Of a stretch of DNA of 64,000 bases, positions 35,395 to 45,012 are shown in pieces. Both the position numbers and the translations under genes were made by a program. The stretch is from Nodosilinea nodulosa PCC 7104 (lineage in GTDB: Bacteria > Cyanobacteriota > Cyanobacteriia > Phormidesmidales > Phormidesmidaceae). The notes under the pieces are model-generated. The model searched no databases, was not told the DNA's origin, and saw only the letters and a list, made by a program, of their open reading frames with translations. The stretch covers positions 5,648,360 to 5,712,359 of the forward strand of contig NZ_JH976537.1 in NCBI RefSeq assembly GCF_000309385.1, given 5' to 3'. Numbering within the stretch: position 1 is the first letter of the stretch; every line of letters starts with the position of its first letter.

Positions 35395-36237
35395 TTACCC
35401 TGACTGCTTCACGGTTATGTGGGAAGCCGTTGATCCTAAGGGATGCGACGTGTGAAAGCTTTGGCGATTCTGTACCAATACAAACGTGGCCACGACTAGC
35501 AGAAAGTAACCAAAGGATTTTTGTAGCTTTTGGGCTGGAACGTAGCGAGCGAGATAGGCACCGGGGATAGTTCCTAGGCTGGCGGCAAAAATGAACGATA
35601 CGATCAGGTGCCAATCTAGGGCAACATGCCCCAAATAGCCTAGAAATCCGGTAATTGAGTTGGCAATAATAATTAGCAGAGACGTGCCGATCGCCTGTTT
35701 CATCGGTAACTTGGCCAGCAAGACCAGCGCCGGAACGATCGCAAAGCCGCCGCCCACCCCCACCAGGCCAGTCAAAATACCTACGGCCAGCCCCTCACTC
35801 AAAAGCCAGAGCCAGCAGTATTTACAAACCGGTTTAGGATAGCCAGCTAGCGGATTGTCTGGCTGAATTGGCCTGGCACTGCGGTAGATCATAAACCCGG
35901 CGGCCATCAGCATGACGACGGCAAACAGCAGCATTTGAAAGGTTTCGGAGACCACGGGTAAGGTCGCGATCTTTGCGCCCGTGAACGTCCCCACCATGGT
36001 GGCAGAGCCAAAGACCAGTGCCGTTTTTAGATTGACATTGCCGGCTCGCCAGTGGGGAATCAGGCCCAAAAGGCTGACGGTTCCCACAATGATTAGCGTC
36101 ATGGCGATCGCCGATTTGGGGGCGACCCCCATCACATAGACCAGTACCGGTAGCGCCAGCACTGAGCCGCCCCCACCCAACAGCCCCAGACTCAGGCCAA
36201 TTCCCCCGGCCAGCACGAGGCCAACGATCCAGGGCAT
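35395..36237 (-). CDS. TauE/SafE-family sulfite/organosulfur exporter
   Basis: The 280-residue protein has about eight spans in two repeats with the family motifs GLSLGLLGGGGSVLALPVLVY and GILTGLVGVGGGFAIVPALVLL. Export of sulfite made by the dioxygenase is the natural role in this operon. Its start overlaps the stop of the upstream rhodanese gene by one base (TGATG). Confidence 0.92.
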   Translation of the reverse strand: MPWIVGLVLAGGIGLSLGLLGGGGSVLALPVLVYVMGVAPKSAIAMTLIIVGTVSLLGLIPHWRAGNVNLKTALVFGSATMVGTFTGAKIATLPVVSETFQMLLFAVVMLMAAGFMIYRSARPIQPDNPLAGYPKPVCKYCWLWLLSEGLAVGILTGLVGVGGGFAIVPALVLLAKLPMKQAIGTSLLIIIANSITGFLGYLGHVALDWHLIVSFIFAASLGTIPGAYLARYVPAQKLQKSFGYFLLVVATFVLVQNRQSFHTSHPLGSTASHITVKQSG

Positions 36238-36782
36238 CAGTATTGGCTCCGCTGGTTGTAGGGCAACCTAGCCAGCAGCATGCCTAACATGCAGGTATCC
36301 GTTATCCCCGAAAAAATCAGCCCTGCCCCCACAGCCCCACTCAGCAGCAGAAACCAGGGAGAGACTAATGCCCCCAGCAGGGTTCCGGTCAGCATCAAGG
36401 AACCGGCGACAATTTGCACCTGACGCATCAGGCTAATCGGCGCATTCCGATTCGTGACCGTGGTATATCCCGCCTCTTTCCATGCCCCAATACCGCAGGA
36501 GAGATGGGTCACCGATTCAAACCCGGCATCAAACAGCTTTTGGGCTGCGATCGCCGATCGATTGCCTGAGCGACAATACAGCACCAGTTGCGTATCCTCC
36601 GTTTGGGGAATTTTGCGGGGGTCGAACTGAGACAATGCCACCAGGGTCGCCCCAGGAATATGCTCTCCGGCAAACTCCCCCGGTTCTCGCACGTCAATGA
36701 GGGTGACAGATTGCCGATCTAAACCCTGCTTTAGAGTTTGAGCATCCACCGTATGGAGCTGGTTCACACGAGTAGCCGACAT
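36237..36782 (-). CDS. Rhodanese fused to a DUF2892 membrane hairpin (YgaP-like)
   Basis: The 181-residue protein has an N-terminal rhodanese with active-site loop CRSGNRS and ALSQFDPRKIP upstream, then a C-terminal two-span DUF2892 domain (VQIVAGSLMLTGTLLGALVSPWFLLLSGAVGAGLIF...GITDTCMLGMLLARLPYN). E. coli YgaP has this architecture and is a membrane sulfurtransferase. Translationally coupled to the TauE permease gene. Confidence 0.93.
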   Translation of the reverse strand: MSATRVNQLHTVDAQTLKQGLDRQSVTLIDVREPGEFAGEHIPGATLVALSQFDPRKIPQTEDTQLVLYCRSGNRSAIAAQKLFDAGFESVTHLSCGIGAWKEAGYTTVTNRNAPISLMRQVQIVAGSLMLTGTLLGALVSPWFLLLSGAVGAGLIFSGITDTCMLGMLLARLPYNQRSQY

Positions 36783-36839
36783 TTAAAATTCTCCTAATAG
36801 CAATGCAAAGTACTGATCATGAACCCTCGCCTCGACCGC

Positions 36840-37535
36840 CTAAGCAGCCAGAACTTTGCCGCAGCGCTCATTGGCGGGCACGGCTTCGACAATTTTTTTC
36901 GGATTGGGCAGGTGCAGGGATGCCATGAATTGGATAAACTCTTCCCGGTTACGCCCTACAAAGCGAGGATTCCACTGCTTCTCTTCACCAATGGTAGAAA
37001 CGGTGCGTCCCCGATAGTCATGGCCCGGATACACCAGCGTGCTATCCGGCAGGGTAAATAACCGTTGGGTGACGACATCGTAGAGCGTTCCGGCATCTCC
37101 ACTCTGGAAATCGGTGCGCCCACAGCCGCGAATCAACAGCCCGTCACCCGTCAGTAGGTGGGTACTATTGACCAGGTAGGCCATGTGGCTGTCGGTATGC
37201 CCCGGAGTGGCGATCGCCTCCACCCGCACAGAGCCCACCTGCAACACCTCTCCATCTCGAATGAACCGATTGGCACAGACGGCCTGGGCCTGGTCTGGGA
37301 CAATCCCTTCACAGCCGGTGGCCTCCCGCAGTTGGGCGGTTCCGGTAATATGGTCGGCATGGATATGGGTTTCCAGGCAATATTTCAGCGTCAATCCCAG
37401 CTCGGCCAGCAGTTGGCGATCGCGCTCTACCTGTTCCAGCACCGAGTCAACCAGGAGGGCAACCTTGGTCTCCGGATCAGCAATCAGGTAAGTATAGGTA
37501 CTGGTTTCGGGGTCAAACAATTGGCGAAAGAGCAT
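36840..37535 (-). CDS. Persulfide dioxygenase (ETHE1-like MBL-fold)
   Basis: The 231-residue enzyme starts MLFRQLFDPETSTYTYLIAD and has the metal site THIHADH (H57, H59, D61, H62), TPGHTDSHMAYL and VYPGHDYRG. These are the ETHE1 signatures for the single non-haem iron. It oxidises glutathione persulfide to sulfite. It is divergent from an ArsR regulator and heads the sulfur-oxidation unit. Confidence 0.92.
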   Translation of the reverse strand: MLFRQLFDPETSTYTYLIADPETKVALLVDSVLEQVERDRQLLAELGLTLKYCLETHIHADHITGTAQLREATGCEGIVPDQAQAVCANRFIRDGEVLQVGSVRVEAIATPGHTDSHMAYLVNSTHLLTGDGLLIRGCGRTDFQSGDAGTLYDVVTQRLFTLPDSTLVYPGHDYRGRTVSTIGEEKQWNPRFVGRNREEFIQFMASLHLPNPKKIVEAVPANERCGKVLAA

Positions 37536-37602
37536 AGTAGGTTTACCTTCAACGGTTCAGGCAAGAACGCTGCGAAAGCGTCTCTGCTTTCTCCATTAAT
37601 CT

Positions 37603-37671
37603 ACTATATAGTTATACAAAGAGTCAAATATGCAATGATGCTAAATTTTGGGTAAGATAGTTATATAGTCC
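37603..37671. promoter_or_regulatory. Two operator-like sites in the dioxygenase/arsR divergent promoter
   Basis: TACTATATAGTTATACAAAG (37602-37621) and AAGATAGTTATATAGTCC (37654-37671) share the core TATATAACTAT or its complement and are AT-rich imperfect palindromes. Their place between an ArsR gene and its likely target supports repressor binding. Confidence 0.6.
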
Positions 37672-37705
37672 AGCTCTTAAGTTAGCGGCACTTGTCTCTC
37701 GACCT

Positions 37706-38047
37706 ATGGCCTTACCTCCGTCTGCTCTGGCTCCCGTCGCCGATTACTTCAAAGTGCTGTCTGAGCTCAGCCGATTGCAGGTGCTGTGTTCTCTGCGGTC
37801 AGGCTCAAAAAATGTCACCGAAATTATTGAAGAAACCGGCCTGGGGCAGGCCAATGTCTCAAAGCATCTCAAGATTCTGGCCCAGGCCGGGATCGTCTCC
37901 CGCACTCCCCAAGGCGTCAGTGTCTATTACGAGATTGCCGAACCGTTCATTTTTGATCTGTGTGAACTGGTGGGCGATCGCCTCTCCATGCGCTTGGAGG
38001 CCCAGTCTCAACAACTCAAGCAGTTAGAAGGTCTGCGGCGGGCTTAA
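37706..38047 (+). CDS. ArsR-family regulator, SqrR/BigR-like (sulfane-sulfur sensor candidate)
   Basis: The 113-residue winged helix has a recognition helix GLGQANVSKHLKILAQAGIV. It has exactly two cysteines: C28 in RLQVLCSL (second helix) and C86 in FDLCEL (last helix), the placement used by SqrR and BigR to form a tetrasulfide link with persulfides. No metal-box cysteines are present. It likely represses the sulfur unit to its left and possibly the SQR unit to its right. Confidence 0.85.
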   Translation: MALPPSALAPVADYFKVLSELSRLQVLCSLRSGSKNVTEIIEETGLGQANVSKHLKILAQAGIVSRTPQGVSVYYEIAEPFIFDLCELVGDRLSMRLEAQSQQLKQLEGLRRA

Positions 38048-38099
38048 TCTGTCGATCCAGACGGCAGGACCTCGTAACGACTCAACTCATAATCGACTG

Positions 38100-38141
38100 A
38101 ATGCCCCGGAAGTGTTGCTTCTAGGGCATTTTATTGTTTCT
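38100..38141 (+). terminator. Rho-independent terminator after arsR
   Basis: ATGCCC pairs with GGGCAT and inner GAAG with CTTC, followed by TTTATTGTTTCTT. It is placed 55 bases after the arsR stop. Confidence 0.75.
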
Positions 38142-38182
38142 TCTTTGGTAGTTACAGAGTATTACAACTTTTAAGATTATCA

Positions 38183-38206
38183 ATTATATAACCGTATAGT
38201 GTTATG
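38183..38206. promoter_or_regulatory. Operator-like site upstream of the small DUF2892/SQR genes
   Basis: The site contains TTATATAACCGTATAGTG, sharing the TATATAAC core with the sites at 37603-37671 and 30665-30684. It lies about 85 bp before the 55-aa gene. Confidence 0.5.
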
Positions 38207-38287
38207 ATGATTTTGTTAGCAGTCTAGAAGCCGTAAGACTGAGATCGCCTAACAGTCGCAAGCAACCCCTGGGCTTAACATCAGTAG

Positions 38288-38455
38288 GTGCGTTTGATTG
38301 CGCGGAGTATCTTACTAATTAGTTTGTCGCGATCGCTCATCAACCCCAACTGGTTGTTCTTAACCGCGTTTGTGGGTGTGAACCTGCTGCAATCGGCGTT
38401 TACCAACTGGTGTCCGCTGATGGTGCTGCTGAAAAAGCTAGGCGTGAGAGAGTGA
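38288..38455 (+). CDS. 55-aa DUF2892-like membrane peptide, GTG start
   Basis: The frame begins GTG directly after an in-frame TAG and encodes [17 protein letters not shown] then [20 protein letters not shown] and [15 protein letters not shown]. This is the YgaP-type transmembrane pattern with the NxxW, [10 protein letters not shown] and CP motifs. It is complete for a one-and-a-half hairpin unit and has no clear Shine-Dalgarno. Placed 108 bp before the SQR-like gene. Confidence 0.7.
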   Translation: MRLIARSILLISLSRSLINPNWLFLTAFVGVNLLQSAFTNWCPLMVLLKKLGVRE

Positions 38456-38562
38456 AAAGCTGGGGAATGCCGAGTTGCCCCACCTTCGCTTCAATTCGTT
38501 TTGTTATTCGGTGAACCGTTCAATACTCAACATTAAAAACTCAATTTTTAGGAGTCGCTGCT

Positions 38563-39864
38563 ATGGCTCGCGTTGTTGTGATTGGGGCTGGGCTGGGGGG
38601 GTTACCTGCCGCCTACGAACTGAGGCATGCTTTGCCCCAGGAACATCAGATCACGCTGATTTCAAATCAGCCGAAATTCACCTTTGTGCCCTCGCTGCCC
38701 TGGGTGGGGCTGGGGCTAAAATCTCTCGATCGCATCCAGTTAGATCTGGCCAATACCGTTCCGCAGCACGGCATTGAGTTTATCCAGGCGGCGGTCACGG
38801 CGATCGATCCGAAGTCTCGCCAATTGACGATGGGTGACACAACGCTGGACTACGACTATGCCGTCATCGCCACCGGGCCAGAACTGGCGCTGGATGCCCT
38901 GCCAGGGTTGGGCCCAGAGGGCGGCTACACCCACTCCGTTTGCAATCCCCACCATGCGCTGCTGGCCAGCGAAGCGTGGGAGAAATTTCTGGCCGATCCG
39001 GGGCCCATTGTGGTGGGGGCTTCGCCGGGAGCCAGCTGCTTTGGCCCCGCCTATGAGTTTGCCTTCCTGCTGCACCATGTGTTGAAGCAGAAGGGGTTGA
39101 GGGCACAGGTGCCGATCACCTTCATTACCTCAGAGCCCTACGCCGGACACCTGGGCATCGGCGGCATGGCCAAGTCTCGCTGGCTGATCCGCAAATTCAT
39201 GGCCGATCGCGAAATTGAGCTGATGGAAAACACGGCCATTTCCCATTTTTCCCCCGACGCCGTGCATCTGGCCGACGGGCGAGAAATTCCCGCCAGGTTC
39301 ACCATGGTGCTGCCGCCGTTTCGAGGCCCGCGCTTTTTGCGCGAGGCCCCGGGCTTAACCGATGCCAAGGGGTTTATCCCCGTATTGCCGACCTATCGCC
39401 ACCCTGACTTTGAGTCAATTTACTCGGTGGGGGTGATCACCCAGCTCAAAGCCGTGGAGCAAACCCCCATTCCCACCGGCGCGCCCAAGGTCGGCCTGAT
39501 GTCTGAAGAAATGGCGCTGGCGGTGGCCCACAATATTGCTCTGGAGCTGGGGGTGACGACAGGCTCCCAATCTAAACCCACCCTCCAGGCCGTTTGCTTT
39601 GCCGATTTTGGCAACACTGGGGCGCTGTTTTTAGCCGATCCGCTCCTGCCGGATGCGTCAGGGGAGCGCGATCGCGCCCTGATCTTTCACGGTATCTGGG
39701 TCTCTTGGATGAAGGCCGGGTTCGAGAAATATTTCCTCACGAAAATGCGCCTGGGCTGGACGATTCCCTGGTTCGAGCGTTGGGGCTTTCGGGCCATTGG
39801 GTTGCCGTTGGTGACACCTGTGCCCGTCCCTGAACAAAGCCGCTCGTTAACGCCGACCGTTTGA
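38563..39864 (+). CDS. Sulfide:quinone oxidoreductase-like flavoprotein
   Basis: The 433-residue enzyme has a GAGLGGLPAAYEL FAD motif, VIATGP, and three cysteines at positions expected for SQR (C127 in SVCNPHH, C159 in GASCFGP, C345 in AVCFADFG). The C-terminal helices (FHGIWVSWMKAGFEKYFLTKM) are of the membrane-docking kind. AGGAG lies eight bases before the ATG. It would oxidise sulfide to sulfane sulfur and feed the quinone pool, from which cytochrome bd could draw. Confidence 0.88.
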   Translation: MARVVVIGAGLGGLPAAYELRHALPQEHQITLISNQPKFTFVPSLPWVGLGLKSLDRIQLDLANTVPQHGIEFIQAAVTAIDPKSRQLTMGDTTLDYDYAVIATGPELALDALPGLGPEGGYTHSVCNPHHALLASEAWEKFLADPGPIVVGASPGASCFGPAYEFAFLLHHVLKQKGLRAQVPITFITSEPYAGHLGIGGMAKSRWLIRKFMADREIELMENTAISHFSPDAVHLADGREIPARFTMVLPPFRGPRFLREAPGLTDAKGFIPVLPTYRHPDFESIYSVGVITQLKAVEQTPIPTGAPKVGLMSEEMALAVAHNIALELGVTTGSQSKPTLQAVCFADFGNTGALFLADPLLPDASGERDRALIFHGIWVSWMKAGFEKYFLTKMRLGWTIPWFERWGFRAIGLPLVTPVPVPEQSRSLTPTV

Positions 39865-39948
39865 GGCCGTGGGTAATGACAGGATTAGGTAGTCTACTCT
39901 GCCAATTCTGCATGATTCCACCTGATTAACGCTGAGGGGAAATGCGCC

Positions 39949-40263
39949 ATGGACGCAATTCTGAGTCCTGCTGAACTGGAGATACTGGCCGGTCGCTTCA
40001 AGATTTTGGCCGAACCGGCCCGACTACAAATTCTGGCCGCCCTGAGCTACCAGGAACACAATGTGCAAGAAATTTGTGCCTGTACCGGGCTCCACCAGGG
40101 CAACGCCTCTAGACATTTGCGGTTGATGCGGGATGCAGGCGTAGTCGCCTGTCGCCGAGAAGGCATATGGCGCTATTACCGGGTCATTGATACTGACTTA
40201 CTGGCCCTATGTTCCCATTTGCAACCGTTGCTCCACCGATTGAAGGAGCAAGGAAAATCATGA
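39949..40263 (+). CDS. ArsR-family regulator with CxC motif (metal-sensor type)
   Basis: The 104-residue winged helix has EICACTGLHQGNASRHLRLMRDAGVV. The CxC (C43, C45) at the start of the recognition helix is the alpha-3 metal box seen in ArsR/CadC-type sensors, with extra Cys at 68 and 88. It precedes an HlyD-RND efflux pair, its likely target. Confidence 0.88.
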   Translation: MDAILSPAELEILAGRFKILAEPARLQILAALSYQEHNVQEICACTGLHQGNASRHLRLMRDAGVVACRREGIWRYYRVIDTDLLALCSHLQPLLHRLKEQGKS

Positions 40264-40363
40264 TGGCATGTCGTATTTGGCAAATCTTTTCCTGGGTGCC
40301 CGCTGCAATAGGCAAGCAGGAACTAACAAAATTCAACGCTCAAACCATTCAGGATCACGATCT

Positions 40364-41641
40364 ATGCAGAACCATACCCCCGTCAGCTCAGAAAATTTCC
40401 CTGCTCCCCACCCGCGATGGTTGCTGCCGCTCTTGGTTCTCGGCCTAGTCGGGGCCTCTGGACTGTCTGGATGGTGGCTCAGAACCATGGTTCCTGCGAA
40501 TACCGCCCGATCGAATCAGGGCATGGCTGAAACCGAACCACCGATTCCGGTCCAGGTAGCCACCGTGGTTGAGAAGTCGGTGGTGGGCGATCTCACCTTG
40601 ACCGGCACAGTGGAGGCAGAAAATTCGGTAGTACTGACCAGCCGAGTGATGGGGCAGGTCGAACAACTCACGGTACAGGAAGGCGATCGGGTCAAAGCGG
40701 GCCAATTGATTGCCCAACTGGATGTCAGCGACCTCCAGGCCCAGCGGAACCAGGCGCAGGCGGCGGTGAATGTGGCCCAGTCTGCCTACCGGGGAGCCCA
40801 GACCCAGGTGCGGCAGGCCGAAGCCGAACTGGCCGAGGCTGAAGCCGAACTGGCCGACGCTCAGGTCAATCAGCAGCGGATGAGCAGCCTTCAGGCCGAT
40901 GGCGCCGTGAGCCAGTCGATGCTCGATCAGGCCAATACTCAGGTGGCTATGCTGCAAGCCCGCGTCAACCGGATTCAATCCAGCATTCGCCAGGCTGAAA
41001 TGGGGATTGGGCAGGCCCAGGCCCAGGTACAGCAGGCCCAGGCTGGGGTGGCCCAAATGGAGGCCAATTTAACCCACGGCACGGTGACGGCTCCCTTTGA
41101 TGGCGTAGTGACGCACAAACAAGTTGAGATCGGCGCCATGGCCGGGGCAGGCCAACCCCTGGTGACGCTGGAGAGTGTGGATCGCCTGCGGCTCAGTGTC
41201 GAGGTGCCGGAAGCCGCGATCGCCCAGGTGCGAGTGGGGCAGCCAGAGCAAGTTCGGCTCGATGCCCTCAACCAGACGATCACAGGCACCGTCAGCCAGG
41301 TGATTCCCTCAGCGGACCCGGTATCGCGCAACTTTACCGTTAAGGTCTCACTGCCAGCCAACCCTGAGGTGCTCCCCGGCATGTTTGGACGATTGGTAGG
41401 GCTCTCTACCACCGAGCGCAAAACCCTCCAAATCCCCCGCAGTGCCCTGGTCGAAAGCACGGGCATCACCGGAGTATTCATAGTGCAGGATAATCGGGCT
41501 ATTTTCCATCCCGTCACCTTGGGCAATCCTCAGGGGGATGGGGTCGAGGTGTTCTCTGGCGTGAAGCTGGGCGATCGCATCATCCTCAACCCACCCGCCG
41601 ACCTCAAGGAAAACACACCATTACAGATCACCCCATCCTGA
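40364..41641 (+). CDS. HlyD-type periplasmic adaptor of an RND efflux pump
   Basis: ATG 40364 gives a normal N-terminal membrane anchor (WLLPLLVLGLVGASGLSGWWL); an in-frame ATG at 40268 would add 32 unlikely residues. The 425-residue protein has the lipoyl half-motifs (VMGQVEQLTVQEGDRVKAGQLIAQLD), a long coiled coil rich in Gln and Ala (QAQAAVNVAQ...), and beta-barrel/membrane-proximal domains. It is paired with the RND pump downstream. Confidence 0.9.
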   Translation: MQNHTPVSSENFPAPHPRWLLPLLVLGLVGASGLSGWWLRTMVPANTARSNQGMAETEPPIPVQVATVVEKSVVGDLTLTGTVEAENSVVLTSRVMGQVEQLTVQEGDRVKAGQLIAQLDVSDLQAQRNQAQAAVNVAQSAYRGAQTQVRQAEAELAEAEAELADAQVNQQRMSSLQADGAVSQSMLDQANTQVAMLQARVNRIQSSIRQAEMGIGQAQAQVQQAQAGVAQMEANLTHGTVTAPFDGVVTHKQVEIGAMAGAGQPLVTLESVDRLRLSVEVPEAAIAQVRVGQPEQVRLDALNQTITGTVSQVIPSADPVSRNFTVKVSLPANPEVLPGMFGRLVGLSTTERKTLQIPRSALVESTGITGVFIVQDNRAIFHPVTLGNPQGDGVEVFSGVKLGDRIILNPPADLKENTPLQITPS

Positions 41642-41727
41642 TTCGTAGCGTGATTGATCAGCCTGGCTGAGTTTAGGCAGACCTAAGCGCTGCATCCCCT
41701 ATCCCTCTCTACCCCCCTTCACCCACC

Positions 41728-44700
41728 ATGCATTCCGATGATTTTTCTGCTAATGGAGCAGCGTCCCCGCCCCCGCCGCGCAGCCTGATCGGGAAGATCA
41801 CCGCCTATTTCATCAATTCCCAGATCACCGTGCTGTTGATTGCGGTCCTGGTCATTTTTGGGTTGGGCGCCGTGATGCTGACGCCCAAAGAAGAAAACCC
41901 TCAAATTGTGGTGCCTGCGGCGGACGTGCTGTTGTCCTATCCTGGCGCTCCGGCAGAGGTGGTGCAGCAGACCCTGACCATTCCGCTGGAGGCCAAAATC
42001 CGAGAACTGAACGGGGTTGAACATATCTACTCGGCATCCCAAAATTCTGCGTCCAAAATCACGGTGCAGTTTTTTGTGGGTGAAAATTGGGAAGACTCCC
42101 TGTTCCGGCTGCAAAACCACCTCTACAGCAATCAGGATTTGTTGCCCCCCGATGCGACCTATGCGGTCAAGCCGATCATCATTGATGACGTACCCATTGT
42201 GACCCTGACGATCACCGGGCAAAGCTACAGCGACAATCAGCTGCGGCGCATCGGCGAACGATTGCTGGAAGACCTGCGCAGCATTCCCAATACGGCTAAT
42301 CTGACCATGACCGGTGGGCAGCCCCGCACCATCCGGGTGGACTTAAACCCCGATCAGCTGGCCAGTTATCGATTATCGCCCGCGCAAATTGCCCAACGGC
42401 TGCAGGGAGAAAATGTGGAAATCCCCGCTGGAGACGTGTCCCTAGATAACTCGCGGTTGTTCCTTCAGGGGGGCAGTTTGTTTCAATCGGCCAGTGACGT
42501 AAGTGACATTATTGTTGGGTTTGGCCAATCGGCCCCTGGGTCGGAGTCGGCCTCGCAGTCGCCCATTTATCTGCGCGATGTGGCTACCGTGGTGGATGAG
42601 TTTGGCGATCGCCTCACCGAGTCCCGCATCGGCTTCCGGCAGGACTGGGATATTGCCGAACCCTACCCTAAACCCAGCAGCACAGCCGCAGGAGACTTTA
42701 GCACCCAACCGGCCATCACCATTGGCATTGCCAAAAAGAAAGGCACCAATGCCGTCACCGTTGCCCGTCAAATCTTCCGTAGGCTAGACGAATTGAAGCC
42801 TCAGCTCCCCCCTGGCGTTGAGGTGGCCATTACCCGGAATGATGGCCAGACGGCGGCCAGAGCCGTCGGTGATCTGTACCAGAGTCTGGGCATTGCCATT
42901 GTCGTTGTGGTGGCCCTGCTGGTGGTTTTCCTGGGCTGGCGAGAGGCCTCGATTGTAGCGTTTGTGATTCCCCTCACCCTGGCGGGCACGCTGGCGGTGG
43001 GCTGGATATCGGGGCAGACCATTAACCGGATCACCCTGTTTGCGCTGATTTTGGCGTTGGGAACCCTGGTCGACGATGCGATCGCCATCACCGAGAACAT
43101 CCACCGTTATTTTGAAGAAAACCCAGGCATGACCTGGCCAGAGAAACTGGACTCCGCCACCAGCGCGGTGGCGGAGTTAGGTAGCCCGGTGATTTTGTCG
43201 ACCATTACGGTGATTCTGGCCTTTCTGCCGATGGCCTTTGTCACGGGGATGATGGGGCCTTACATGGGGCCGATTCCCTTCAACGTGCCGGTGGCAATGG
43301 TGATCAGCACCACCCTGGCGCTGACGGTGACGCCCTTTTTGGCGGTGCGATTGATAAAAGTCAAACCCCATGCCGCCCGGCCAACTATTGAGCAGACGCG
43401 GACTTACCAGGGCTATCGTCAGCTCATGGAACCCCTGCTGGATTCCGCCCGGCGGCGGCGCTTTGTGCTGCTGGTCATCACCGGGCTGCTGCTGGCGAGT
43501 TTCCTGCTGCCGCTGACCCAGGCGGTGAAGTTTCGGATGTTGCCCAAGGCCAACAAAGACACCTTCTTGGTGCAGTTGGATATGCCCTTAGGTACGGAAC
43601 TGGCCCAGACCAATCAGGCCGTCAGTCAGCTAGAAGCGGTTCTGCGCCAAACCCCAGAGGTGACGAACTTTGAAACCTATGTGGGGGTGGGTGCCCCGAT
43701 CGATTTCAACGGCATGCTGCGGGGATCCTCCGATCGCAGCGACCAGAATTTCGCCGATATTCGGGTGCATTTGACCAATAAAAACGCTCGCTCCGCCAGT
43801 TCAGAAGCCGTTGTGTTGAGGTTGCGCCCTGAACTGACCCAAGTGGCCAGCGAACACCAGGCCGTCGTGAAGCTGGTGGAAGATCCCCCCGGCCCGCCCG
43901 TGCGCTCCACCATGCTGGCGGAGATCTATGGGCCAGACTATGCCGTTCAGCGGCAGCTGGCTCGGCAGGTGCGGCAGGTCTTTGCCGAGACGAAGGACGT
44001 GGTGGACATTGACGACTCGGTGAAAAACCAGATGCCCCAGATCAGGCTGGTGGTAGATCGAGATAAGGTTAACCGGGCCGGGCTGAGCACCAATGACATT
44101 GCCCAGACCGTGCAGATGGCGATCGCGGGAGCCAACGTCAGTACCCTGAAAGTGCCCGGAGAACTGGCTCCCGTGGCCATTCAAGTTCGCTTTGCCGACG
44201 CGAATCGCCAGAACATCAGCGACCTAACCCGCATTCAGATTCCGACCGCCACGGGGACCCTAGTGCCGCTGTCAACCCTGGTCACCTTTGAACCCACCAC
44301 GGTGGATGAACCGATTCTGCACAAAGATCAGCGTCCGGTGACCTATGTGATGGGAGAAATGGGCGATCGCTCGTCGGTCTATGCCGTCATTGATCAGATG
44401 ATTTATTTCTTCCGTCATCCCCTACCCGAGGGCTATTCCATCAACTGGGATGGCGAGTGGAAACTCACGCTGGATGTTTTCCGTGACCTGGGGTTGGCCA
44501 TGCTAGTGGCCGTGCTGCTGATTTATCTGATTTTGGTGGGGCAGTTTCGCAGTTTCAAAGTGCCGCTGATCATGCTGGGCAGCATTCCCCTGGCACTGAT
44601 TGGGATTCTGATCGGCTTTTCCCTGAATGGGGTGTACTTTAGCGCTACGGCCATGATTGGGGTGATTGCTCTGGCTGGCATTGTCGTGCGCAATGCGATC

Positions 44701-45012
44701 GTGCTGCTAGAATTTGTCGGCGATCAGCGGCAGGCTGGGGTAGAGCTAAAGCCCGCGATTCTCAAAGCGGGGGCGGTGCGGTTTCGGCCCATCTTGCTCA
44801 CCAGCGTGACCACCATGCTGGGCACCCTATCCATTTTGAGCGACCCGGTTTGGTCAGGGCTGGCCTGGACGCTGCTGTGCGGCATGCTAGCCTCTTCTAT
44901 CCTGACGCTGGTGGTGATTCCGCTCATGTACTACGGCGATCAGGTCCGCCACAGCAAACCCAGTCCAGAACTATCCAAACCGCCCAGTATCGGCCAGGAA
45001 GCCTTCAACTGA
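41728..45012 (+). CDS. RND-family efflux transporter (AcrB/MMPL-like inner-membrane pump)
   Basis: The 1094-residue pump has the RND layout with two sets of spans and two large periplasmic loops. TM1 is ITVLLIAVLVIFGLGAVML; the proton-relay helix reads LALGTLVDDAIAITENI; the TM10-type helix reads GVIALAGIVVRNAIVLLEF. It probably extrudes a metal or organic toxicant with the adaptor upstream. No outer-membrane channel gene is adjacent. Confidence 0.93.
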   Translation: MHSDDFSANGAASPPPPRSLIGKITAYFINSQITVLLIAVLVIFGLGAVMLTPKEENPQIVVPAADVLLSYPGAPAEVVQQTLTIPLEAKIRELNGVEHIYSASQNSASKITVQFFVGENWEDSLFRLQNHLYSNQDLLPPDATYAVKPIIIDDVPIVTLTITGQSYSDNQLRRIGERLLEDLRSIPNTANLTMTGGQPRTIRVDLNPDQLASYRLSPAQIAQRLQGENVEIPAGDVSLDNSRLFLQGGSLFQSASDVSDIIVGFGQSAPGSESASQSPIYLRDVATVVDEFGDRLTESRIGFRQDWDIAEPYPKPSSTAAGDFSTQPAITIGIAKKKGTNAVTVARQIFRRLDELKPQLPPGVEVAITRNDGQTAARAVGDLYQSLGIAIVVVVALLVVFLGWREASIVAFVIPLTLAGTLAVGWISGQTINRITLFALILALGTLVDDAIAITENIHRYFEENPGMTWPEKLDSATSAVAELGSPVILSTITVILAFLPMAFVTGMMGPYMGPIPFNVPVAMVISTTLALTVTPFLAVRLIKVKPHAARPTIEQTRTYQGYRQLMEPLLDSARRRRFVLLVITGLLLASFLLPLTQAVKFRMLPKANKDTFLVQLDMPLGTELAQTNQAVSQLEAVLRQTPEVTNFETYVGVGAPIDFNGMLRGSSDRSDQNFADIRVHLTNKNARSASSEAVVLRLRPELTQVASEHQAVVKLVEDPPGPPVRSTMLAEIYGPDYAVQRQLARQVRQVFAETKDVVDIDDSVKNQMPQIRLVVDRDKVNRAGLSTNDIAQTVQMAIAGANVSTLKVPGELAPVAIQVRFADANRQNISDLTRIQIPTATGTLVPLSTLVTFEPTTVDEPILHKDQRPVTYVMGEMGDRSSVYAVIDQMIYFFRHPLPEGYSINWDGEWKLTLDVFRDLGLAMLVAVLLIYLILVGQFRSFKVPLIMLGSIPLALIGILIGFSLNGVYFSATAMIGVIALAGIVVRNAIVLLEFVGDQRQAGVELKPAILKAGAVRFRPILLTSVTTMLGTLSILSDPVWSGLAWTLLCGMLASSILTLVVIPLMYYGDQVRHSKPSPELSKPPSIGQEAFN

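Noticed and set aside
40445-41056. 203-aa frame antisense to the HlyD adaptor
   Set aside because: Repetitive shadow generated by the Gln/Ala coiled-coil repeats on the other strand.
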